Shown: in pieces, positions 1 through 4,907 of the stretch
How the letters are laid out: every line of letters begins with the position of its first letter
How positions within the stretch are numbered: position 1 is the first letter of the stretch
DNA from: CAYJHC01 sp964369805
GTDB taxonomy: Bacteria > Bacillota > Clostridia > Peptostreptococcales > Anaerovoracaceae
Reading direction: 5' to 3'
Assembly: GCA_964369805.1 (NCBI GenBank)
Contig: CAYJFM010000057.1
Coordinates: 1 to 8,262 of the forward strand
Length of the DNA stretch: 8,262 nt
The notes under the pieces: model-generated
The model's database searches: none
What the model was told of the DNA's origin: nothing
Seen by the model: the letters and a program-made list of their open reading frames with translations, nothing else
Made by a program: the position numbers and the translations under genes

Positions 1-82
1 CTTCACCACGTTCTATTCTTGGGTATTTCCAATTTTGGTTTCTATAAAAAACATTATTTTTAGGCGCTAAATTTTGACTCAT
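1..82 (-). CDS. Class III PLP aminotransferase, N-terminal fragment
   Basis: Only the first 27 codons are in the window; the gene runs off the left edge. The peptide starts MSQNLAPKNNVFYRNQNW and continues KYPRIERGE. A Y-P-x-I-x-R-G-E segment shortly after the N-terminus is the usual entry to class III (ornithine/GABA-type) PLP aminotransferases, where it precedes the G-x-Y-L-Y-D strand. The start is supported by AAAGGAG six bases upstream of the ATG (89-95). The gene lies 39 bp downstream of the symporter stop with no terminator between, so the two are probably co-transcribed, suggesting that the imported amino acid or a derivative is transaminated. The family call rests on a short N-terminus; the catalytic lysine and substrate specificity are not visible. 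Confidence 0.68.
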   Translation of the reverse strand, partial: MSQNLAPKNNVFYRNQNWKYPRIERGE

Positions 83-121
83 TTTTTTCTCCTTTATAAT
101 CTTATATTATTTTCTGTTAAT

Positions 122-1450
122 TTATTGTTCTTGATTTGTTCTTGCATCATATTCTGCAATATCTTTTACTTTCATTTTTCCAGCTATTGCTAGTTGCTCT
201 CTATCTAGCTCACCTTGCATCTGTGCAATGCATAAAGATGTTACTAAGTCTCCTGTAGCATTAGTAGATGTGTGAGCTTGGTCAACGATTCTGTAAATAC
301 CAGCAACTAATGCGATAGCATCTAGTGGGAATCCCATACCCGTTAATAAGGTTGTTGAGATAACAAGTCCGATTTGCGGTGTAGCTGCGCAACCAACTGA
401 TAATAGTGTCGCTGTTCCTGCTGCCATAACCTGATCTGCAATTGATAATTCAATTCCGTATAACTGAGCTGCAAATACTACTATTAAAGAGAAGTATATA
501 CAAGTACCATTCATATTAGCTGTAGCTCCTAGTGGTAATACAAAGTTAGAAACTTCTTTATTTACACCCATCCTTGGAGCAGCTTTCATAGATCTTGGCA
601 AGGCAGCATTTGTTGTACATGTACTGAATGCTAATAACCATGATTCTATTGAGTGAATCCAGAATGTTTTTAGTGGAACTTTAGCAATAAATGTTAGTAG
701 TATAGAGTAAACTCCAAGTACCATTACCACATTGGCAATATAGTCAGCAGCAATAAACTTAAATACTGGTCCAAATATTTCAATACCATACTTTCCAAGA
801 GCTACTGCCATAAGCCCGAATACTCCGTAAGGGATTATTCCAAGAATCATTGTTATCATAGTAAACATTGCTTCAGCCATTGACTTAATTGCTTTAGTTA
901 CAGGTTTTGCTTTTTCTCCTAACTGGATTAAAGCTAGTCCTAAAAATAATGCAAATACAATAATTGGTAGCATATCTCCTGATGATAGTGATTCAAAAAT
1001 ATTTAATGGAATCATATTTAGAATTGTTTCGTAAGGTCCTGACATCTCTGTAACTTGAATTTCTTCTGCCATCTCACCAATAACAATTCCTTCTCCTGGT
1101 TTCATTACATTAACAATAACAAGACCAATTGAAGCTGCAATCATGCCACTTGCTAGGAAGAATACAATTGTTTTTATTCCAATTGTTCTTAGCTTTTTTA
1201 TATCTCCAAGTGATAATGCTGCATCAATTATACAGAATAATACAAGGGGTACTACTACCATCCTAATTAATCTTATAAATAAATCTCCTACAAATTGTAA
1301 AAACGGGAAAATATAATTAGCAATTATTGCATTATCTTCTCCTCCAAGTATGTTTAGTACATACCCAACTACGATTCCCAAAAGTAAACCAATAAAAATT
1401 TTAATTACTAATGACATTTTTTTCTTTTTAGGTTTGTTCAGTGTTTCCAT
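122..1450 (-). CDS. Dicarboxylate/amino acid:cation symporter (DAACS/GltP-like), atypical substrate site
   Basis: A 442-residue integral membrane protein of the glutamate-transporter fold, expected to move an amino acid or carboxylate into the cell with Na+ or H+. Hydrophobic helices fill most of the chain after a basic N-terminus (KPKKKK). Family landmarks are the HP1 hairpin FSTCTTNAALP (275-285), the TM7 motif NMNGT (312-316, usually NMDGT), HP2 around 351-372, and TM8 with D390, H393, T394, N397 and TGD (399-401). Compared with archaeal GltPh, the HP1 Arg position is Cys278, the TM7 Asp is Asn314, and the TM8 Arg that holds the acidic side chain is His393; the TM8 Asp (D390) and Asn (N397) remain. 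This argues against a classical glutamate/aspartate carrier and for another substrate, perhaps neutral or bulkier. Start choice is firm: AAGGAGG at 1460-1466, nine bases before ATG. It is followed closely by an aminotransferase gene and preceded by a leader with an intrinsic terminator. Confidence 0.93.
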   Translation of the reverse strand: METLNKPKKKKMSLVIKIFIGLLLGIVVGYVLNILGGEDNAIIANYIFPFLQFVGDLFIRLIRMVVVPLVLFCIIDAALSLGDIKKLRTIGIKTIVFFLASGMIAASIGLVIVNVMKPGEGIVIGEMAEEIQVTEMSGPYETILNMIPLNIFESLSSGDMLPIIVFALFLGLALIQLGEKAKPVTKAIKSMAEAMFTMITMILGIIPYGVFGLMAVALGKYGIEIFGPVFKFIAADYIANVVMVLGVYSILLTFIAKVPLKTFWIHSIESWLLAFSTCTTNAALPRSMKAAPRMGVNKEVSNFVLPLGATANMNGTCIYFSLIVVFAAQLYGIELSIADQVMAAGTATLLSVGCAATPQIGLVISTTLLTGMGFPLDAIALVAGIYRIVDQAHTSTNATGDLVTSLCIAQMQGELDREQLAIAGKMKVKDIAEYDARTNQEQ

Positions 1451-1469
1451 CTCTTACTGCCTCCTTGAA

Positions 1470-1491
1470 TAAATTAAATATAAATTAAATA
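1470..1491. repeat. 11-bp tandem repeat in the symporter leader
   Basis: TAAATTAAATA occurs twice back to back (1470-1480 and 1481-1491), between the leader terminator and the Shine-Dalgarno sequence of the symporter. It forms an unstructured AT-rich spacer. No function is evident; low complexity alone could explain it. Confidence 0.5.
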
Positions 1492-1492
1492 T

Positions 1493-1537
1493 AAAAAAAC
1501 CAACTATAAAACATATAATAATATGTCTAATAGTTGG
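1493..1537 (-). terminator. Intrinsic terminator inside the symporter leader
   Basis: Read on the minus strand, an 8-bp stem (CCAACTAT at 1500-1507 pairing with ATAGTTGG at 1530-1537) is separated by a 3x3 internal loop from a 6-bp stem (1511-1516 with 1521-1526) closed by a 4-nt loop. Seven T residues (1499-1493) follow immediately. This is a well-formed Rho-independent terminator for minus-strand transcription. It lies downstream of a good promoter at 1635-1663 and upstream of the symporter start at 1450, so it would stop transcripts before the gene and can act as an attenuator. A lesser possibility is that it ends transcripts coming from the DUF3870 gene. Confidence 0.82.
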
Positions 1538-1574
1538 GTTCTATCTGTTTAGTTTCAAAAATATAACCTGTCAT
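1527..1574 (-). CDS. Possible 15-codon leader peptide
   Basis: An ATG at 1574 opens a 15-codon frame (MTGYIFETKQIEPNY) that stops with TAG at 1527-1529, inside the upper internal loop of the leader terminator. A ribosome finishing this peptide would cover the 5' arm of the terminator, which is the geometry of translational attenuation. Against it, no Shine-Dalgarno is seen upstream, and the ATG lies in the 3' arm of a small hairpin (1570-1587). There is no run of one codon type to name a sensed amino acid. This is a speculative feature. Confidence 0.2.
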   Translation of the reverse strand: MTGYIFETKQIEPNY

Positions 1575-1587
1575 TATGGTGAATGAC
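1570..1587 (-). promoter_or_regulatory. Small hairpin in the symporter leader
   Basis: GTCATT (1570-1575) and AATGAC (1582-1587) form a perfect 6-bp stem with a 6-nt loop. On the minus-strand transcript it lies about 40 nt after the predicted transcription start and about 30 nt ahead of the terminator hairpin. With the terminator it gives the leader an ordered structure, as expected of a cis-regulatory RNA. I do not recognise a known riboswitch class: no T-box, lysine, glycine or purine consensus is present. Confidence 0.4.
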
Positions 1588-1634
1588 TTATTTTTTGATT
1601 CTACATATAAAGCAACTTTTATTAACTTTTTGTT

Positions 1635-1663
1635 ATTTTACAATATTAATATAGCCTTGTCAA
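1635..1663 (-). promoter_or_regulatory. Sigma-A-type promoter for symporter operon
   Basis: On the minus strand, TTGACA (1663-1658) is followed after exactly 17 bp by TAAAAT (1640-1635), one mismatch from the -10 consensus. Transcription would begin near 1628, giving a leader of about 180 nt before the symporter ATG. A second TTGACA lies 12 bp upstream (1675-1670), making a direct repeat of the type ATTGACAtaaga ATTGACA. The repeat could be an operator or chance. Confidence 0.75.
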
Positions 1664-1815
1664 TTCTTATGTCAATTTTTCAACACATTAATTTGGCGAA
1701 AACCAAGAAGGTATTTTAACTAATTTGCTATTTTTTTATATTTAGTACATATTCCTCAAAACAGCAAACAATTTCTATCAATTATCAAAGCTTCACTATC
1801 TAAATTAATATTGCC
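1664..1815. other. AT-rich intergenic stretch, no gene seen
   Basis: Between the DUF3870 stop and the symporter promoter I see no open frame with a ribosome binding site and no convincing terminator for the DUF3870 gene. A small inverted pair TTGG/CCAA, six bases apart, lies at about 1692-1705 just upstream of the promoter and could be a weak operator half-site pair. With the leader region 1451-1663, this makes about 365 bp of non-coding, regulatory-looking DNA. Confidence 0.5.
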
Positions 1816-2153
1816 TTATTTTTTCAATTCTTCAATCTTTGCTATATATTTTTCATACACTAATCTTAGAGTCACACAAACTGCTTTCTGAGATGAACCA
1901 AANNNNNNNNNNTTTTTATTATTTCTATCAGTGGCTCAATTCCTTCATCCAAGCAATAGCCTTCCATAATTTGAGATAGAAATGACTTAGCCTCATCTGT
2001 TACAAGGGTAAGTGATACACCTTCAATTATATGAGTATCTGTGTTAATTATTAACCCTATATCTATAGCTTTATACACTCCACCTGATGGTGTCTCTAGT
2101 GATAATTTTGCATATGAACTAACATAAATACTATTTTCACTGTATTTCTTCAT
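1816..2153 (-). CDS. DUF3870-like small protein, interrupted by assembly gap
   Basis: The N-terminal 80 residues (MKKYSENSIYVSSYAKL through GIEPLIEIIK) resemble the DUF3870 family of about 100-110 residues, whose function is unknown. The minus strand then runs into ten Ns (1912-1903). Reading straight through gives a short unrelated tail, LVHLRKQFV, with a stop at 1872. In another frame, beginning at 1902, the sequence reads FGSSQKAVCVTLRLVYEKYI then AKIEELKK and stops at 1816-1818. That tail fits the family's conserved C-terminus, a G-S-x-Q-K-A segment followed by an amphipathic helix. The true gap must therefore be 2 modulo 3 in length (5 or 8 bases are plausible), and the gene is most likely intact in the organism. 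Start: AGGGGG lies shortly before ATG. It has its own predicted promoter (2231-2258). Confidence 0.8.
1903..1912. other. Assembly gap of 10 Ns
   Basis: Ten unknown bases join two contigs inside the DUF3870 gene. The N count is not consistent with the reading frame of the two flanks, so it is a nominal gap size. Confidence 0.98.
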
Positions 2154-2179
2154 AGTTTCCCCCTACACTTTCTTGCTGC

Positions 2180-2217
2180 AAAACAGTTTCAAAATTCCAT
2201 TTCTAAAAAACAGTTTC
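2180..2217. repeat. Direct repeat between promoter and DUF3870 gene
   Basis: On the minus strand GAAACTGTTTT occurs twice (2217-2207 and 2190-2180), 27 bp apart start to start. The copies lie between the predicted -10 box and the start codon, i.e. in the 5' leader. They could be a tandem binding site for a regulator. No palindromic element supports this, and chance in AT-rich DNA is possible, though 11 identical bases including GAAACTG is more than poly-A/T noise. Confidence 0.45.
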
Positions 2218-2230
2218 TAACTTAGTTACT

Positions 2231-2258
2231 ATTTTAAAGAAACATCAAACATTGTCAA
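2231..2258 (-). promoter_or_regulatory. Promoter for DUF3870 gene
   Basis: On the minus strand TTGACA (2258-2253) is followed after 16 bp by TAAAAT (2236-2231). The predicted start of transcription is near 2224, leaving about 70 nt of leader that contains the direct repeat at 2180-2217. The promoter begins about 27 bp after the antiporter stop, so the DUF3870 gene can be expressed on its own; no terminator separates it from the antiporter. Confidence 0.6.
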
Positions 2259-2285
2259 TGCCCTAAATATGTATCAGAATAATTA

Positions 2286-4607
2286 TTACATTTCATCCAT
2301 CATATCATCTTTCAAAAGCCTGCTAACCATATTTTCATTCCCCATAAGCCAGAGTATGTCCCCCTCTTCAAGAATTGTGTTTATACTTGGAATTAAAATC
2401 GGCAAGGTTCCTCCTTTTTCTATTCCTACAACAGAACCATGGTATTTCTTTTTAATTCCTGAATTTTTTATGGATTTTTTTATAAAAGGAACATCAGAAT
2501 AAACATAAATGGCAACGCAAACTACTTGGTCTTGGGAAGGAATTTTATCAAATATTTCTTGATACATATATTCTTTAATTGTAATAGGTTTATTATATGC
2601 CATTTCAATATGAGTAGACTGCTCTACAATCATTATAGAAGCCTCTAAAGTTTCTAATTTACTTGCGATATGCACTATGTCTCCCGACATCAATTTTTCA
2701 TTTCTATCAGGAATGCCAATATGTTTATCCCCTCTTATAATTTTAACAGGAAAGATATCAAAAAGTCGCTTATCGAAAATAGTAGCAAAACTCATTTCCC
2801 CAGTATTATCTTTGCATATTTCAAAAGCCGACACATACAGCTTTTCATCTACCCACACTTTTCTTTTATTTTCTTTATTTTCCTTGTGTTCTGACTTCCA
2901 ATTATCCAAAAGCCTTTCGTTAAAATTAGATATAAACCTAGCTTCCATTTTTATAGTTTTTCCATTTAGAAAATCTGACCTAATAGTAAATATAATTACA
3001 GCTGCTGCAATAGGTATTAAAATATAGAAAGAAATAGAAAGCAATGAGTTAAATATTGCAGAGATTAATAGTGCAGAGATTATAATACGAATAGCTCTAA
3101 GAGCTACAATAGGCAATCTGTTGTACTTGTTTTTTACCCATAGTTTTGTTAAAAAAGCACTTCTTCTTGTCCCCATTATTCCAATGACTGGTACAATAAG
3201 CAAAAGTATTACTATTCCAATAAATATTCTAATATAATAGTCCATGTGATGTGACTCTAAGTATGGTGCTACCCTTGAATCTATCAAGTAGTATACTATA
3301 AAAAGAGTGATTCCAACTATACCTGTTCTAATCAGATATAATCTCATATACCCTCTCCAGTCAGGATCAATATTAGATGTATCCTTTTTTTCTGTTGTGA
3401 AGTTTTTCAAAAACGTTAGGGTTTTTTCTGGAAGAGAATCAGCGATTTTTTTATAGGCTCTCTCAGAGTTTTTCATAAATAAAGGAGTTGTAAAAATAGT
3501 TATTACAGAAACACATACAATAATAGGGTAAAGTACATCTGAAATCACACCAAGGCCTGCACCCATTGTAGCTATTACAAAAGAAAATTCTCCAATTTGC
3601 ACCATAGAAAATCCTCCTCGAATGGCTGTGTGTAACCCTCGTCCTGATAGCAAAATCCCCAGTGTAGAGAAAATAAGTTGCCCTACAATAACTGTGAAAA
3701 CTATAGCGATTATTTGCCAAAAATATTCTTTTAAAATTTCTGGGTCAATTAGCATCCCTACAGACACAAAGAAAATCGCAACAAATAAATCTCTAATTGG
3801 AGAAAAAATCTTATTAATCTTGTCAGCTAACAGAGTTCCTCCCAGTATAGACCCTCCAATAAAGGCACCTAATGCAACTGAATACCCTATGAAATGGGCA
3901 ATCATTACCATTCCAAAGCATATACCTAGAGATACCATCAGTAACACTTCATCATTCATAATATGTTTTGTTTTGTTTAAAAGAGTAGGAATTAGATAGA
4001 TTCCAATTAAAAGCCATATGACAAGCATTGCCAAGAGAATGCCAATTTGAGAAGCTAATTCTAACCCTGATATGTTTTGCCCTAAAGAAATAGCAGATAA
4101 TACTATCATCATAAAAATAGCAATTATATCTTCTACAATCATAGTTCCTAGGATTAAAGATGCAAACTTTTGATTTTTAAGATTGTACTCATCATATGAT
4201 TTCATAATAACCATCGTTGAAGATATAGACATCATGCAACCTAAGAAGATGCTATCTAAAGTTCCAAAGCCCAGGAGCTGTCCAAGGAAAAAGCCAATTA
4301 GAGTCATTGCTGTCATAACTGTCGTTGCAGTTACAAAAGCACTCGTTCCTACATCGGCAATTTTCTTAAAAGAAAATTTAAGCCCAATGGCAAACATCAA
4401 AAATAAAATTCCGATCTCACCCCAAAGAGTTATATTCTCTAAAGAAAGGACTGTAGGAAAGGCGTGGAAATTAGGGCTTAGAATAAATCCAGCTGCAATA
4501 TATCCTAGAATTAGAGGGAACTTTAATTTTTTAAAGATTAAAGCTATAATTCCAGCAACAATGGTTATTAAAGCAAGATCGACAATAAAAATATGTAAAT
4601 GTTCCAT
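2286..4607 (-). CDS. CPA2-family cation:proton antiporter (Kef-like) with tandem TrkA-C domains
   Basis: A 773-residue membrane protein predicted to exchange K+ or Na+ for H+ at the cytoplasmic membrane. Residues 1-380 are the Na+/H+ exchanger core: SISSTMVI (127-134), the ion-site Glu-Asp pair E159-D160 in MIVEDIIAIF, GAFIGGSILGG (247-257), FFVSVGMLIDP (279-289) and GGFSMVQIGEFSFV (331-344). A second hydrophobic block of about four helices follows (roughly 424-545). The cytoplasmic C-terminus has two segments shaped like TrkA-C/RCK-C domains, about 605-660 (ending NEKLMSGDIVHIAS) and 695-765 (ending NTILEEGDILWLMG). No Rossmann G-x-G-x-x-G nucleotide-binding (TrkA-N) domain is present, unlike E. 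coli KefB/KefC, so control by glutathione adducts is unlikely; ligand binding by the TrkA-C pair is the likelier gate. Start: GGAGAGG eight bases before ATG. It is divergent from the GGDEF-EAL gene. Confidence 0.92.
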   Translation of the reverse strand: MEHLHIFIVDLALITIVAGIIALIFKKLKFPLILGYIAAGFILSPNFHAFPTVLSLENITLWGEIGILFLMFAIGLKFSFKKIADVGTSAFVTATTVMTAMTLIGFFLGQLLGFGTLDSIFLGCMMSISSTMVIMKSYDEYNLKNQKFASLILGTMIVEDIIAIFMMIVLSAISLGQNISGLELASQIGILLAMLVIWLLIGIYLIPTLLNKTKHIMNDEVLLMVSLGICFGMVMIAHFIGYSVALGAFIGGSILGGTLLADKINKIFSPIRDLFVAIFFVSVGMLIDPEILKEYFWQIIAIVFTVIVGQLIFSTLGILLSGRGLHTAIRGGFSMVQIGEFSFVIATMGAGLGVISDVLYPIIVCVSVITIFTTPLFMKNSERAYKKIADSLPEKTLTFLKNFTTEKKDTSNIDPDWRGYMRLYLIRTGIVGITLFIVYYLIDSRVAPYLESHHMDYYIRIFIGIVILLLIVPVIGIMGTRRSAFLTKLWVKNKYNRLPIVALRAIRIIISALLISAIFNSLLSISFYILIPIAAAVIIFTIRSDFLNGKTIKMEARFISNFNERLLDNWKSEHKENKENKRKVWVDEKLYVSAFEICKDNTGEMSFATIFDKRLFDIFPVKIIRGDKHIGIPDRNEKLMSGDIVHIASKLETLEASIMIVEQSTHIEMAYNKPITIKEYMYQEIFDKIPSQDQVVCVAIYVYSDVPFIKKSIKNSGIKKKYHGSVVGIEKGGTLPILIPSINTILEEGDILWLMGNENMVSRLLKDDMMDEM

Positions 4608-4658
4608 AATCCTTACCTCTCCAAAATTCTAATTAATATTTAAGCTTAACACATGTTT

Positions 4659-4664
4659 ATTATA
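4659..4664 (-). promoter_or_regulatory. Candidate -10 box for antiporter gene
   Basis: TATAAT on the minus strand, 52 bp upstream of the antiporter start. No good -35 sequence lies 16-18 bp upstream (the best is TTACTG), so activator dependence or a different true promoter is possible. Confidence 0.4.
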
Positions 4665-4745
4665 CAACAAAATAAGCAACTTCAGTAATTCAATCTCTAC
4701 TTTCCATTAATTCATTATCAAAGTTTGCATAAAGCATCCATTTCC

Positions 4746-4774
4746 TTGTTATTTCCTTGATCTTTGTGTATAAT
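4746..4774 (+). promoter_or_regulatory. Promoter for GGDEF-EAL/MocR operon
   Basis: TTGTTA (4746-4751), a 17-bp spacer and a perfect TATAAT (4769-4774). Transcription would begin near 4781, giving a structured leader of about 127 nt ahead of the GGDEF-EAL gene. Confidence 0.65.
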
Positions 4775-4811
4775 TGAGGTGTATAAAAAAGTAATATTAA
4801 CCAATTTACGG

Positions 4812-4836
4812 TATTATTCTCAAAGGAAAAATAATA
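4812..4836 (+). promoter_or_regulatory. Leader hairpin 1 of the GGDEF-EAL transcript
   Basis: TATTATT (4812-4818) pairs perfectly with AATAATA (4830-4836) around an 11-nt loop containing AAAGGA. Outer GGTA/TACC bases (4810-4813 and 4841-4844) could offer an alternative or partial extension. The stem is all A-U and weak; it is listed because it belongs to the same leader as the stronger hairpin at 4866-4890. It does not resemble either known c-di-GMP riboswitch class. Confidence 0.3.
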
Positions 4837-4865
4837 TAAGTACCTTACATAAAATAATTATATAG

Positions 4866-4890
4866 GTGAGTTTCAAACATTCAAACTCAC
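4866..4890 (+). promoter_or_regulatory. Leader hairpin 2, just upstream of the Shine-Dalgarno
   Basis: GTGAGTTT (4866-4873) and AAACTCAC (4883-4890) form a perfect 8-bp stem with a 9-nt loop. It ends six bases before the GGAGG at 4897-4901. There is no T-run after it, so it is not a terminator. It may be an operator palindrome or an RNA element affecting translation or stability of the GGDEF-EAL message. Confidence 0.55.
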
Positions 4891-4907
4891 TCAATTGGAG
4901 GTAAAAA

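Larger units (their letters stand above)
4608..4907. other. Divergent intergenic regulatory region
   Basis: About 300 bp separate the antiporter and GGDEF-EAL start codons. It holds a good plus-strand promoter (4746-4774), a -10-like box for the minus strand (4659-4664), a 10-bp perfect palindrome TTAAGCTTAA (4640-4649) in the antiporter leader, and two hairpins in the GGDEF-EAL leader. No coding frame with a ribosome binding site was seen. Confidence 0.7.

Noticed and set aside
1450..1640. T-box or known amino acid riboswitch in the symporter leader
   Set aside because: No T-box GGTGG/ACC antiterminator bulge sequence and no lysine or glycine riboswitch core; the leader is too short for these classes.
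1872..1902. Reading the DUF3870 gene straight through the Ns, ending in LVHLRKQFV at 1872
   Set aside because: The tail is unlike the family, whereas the alternative frame gives a fitting conserved C-terminus and a later stop; the frame through ten Ns has no meaning.
2279..2288. Palindrome AATAATTATT at the antiporter stop as a terminator
   Set aside because: It has no loop, no G/C pairs and no following T-run; read-through into the DUF3870 gene remains possible.
2269..3027. Plus-strand open frames within the antiporter region (2269-2502, 2670-2894, 2677-3027)
   Set aside because: They lie antisense to a well-supported 773-residue gene, have no ribosome binding site and no family resemblance.
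3463..4632. Other frames over the antiporter (3463-3720 minus, 3622-3999 plus, 4183-4632 plus)
   Set aside because: Shadows of the antiporter coding sequence; low-complexity composition and no motifs.
4640..4649. Palindrome TTAAGCTTAA as an operator in the antiporter leader
   Set aside because: Perfect but only 10 bp and AT-rich; such palindromes occur by chance in this composition and nothing else supports a binding site.
4781..4907. c-di-GMP riboswitch ahead of the GGDEF-EAL gene
   Set aside because: The conserved core segments of the GEMM-I and GEMM-II classes are not present in the leader.
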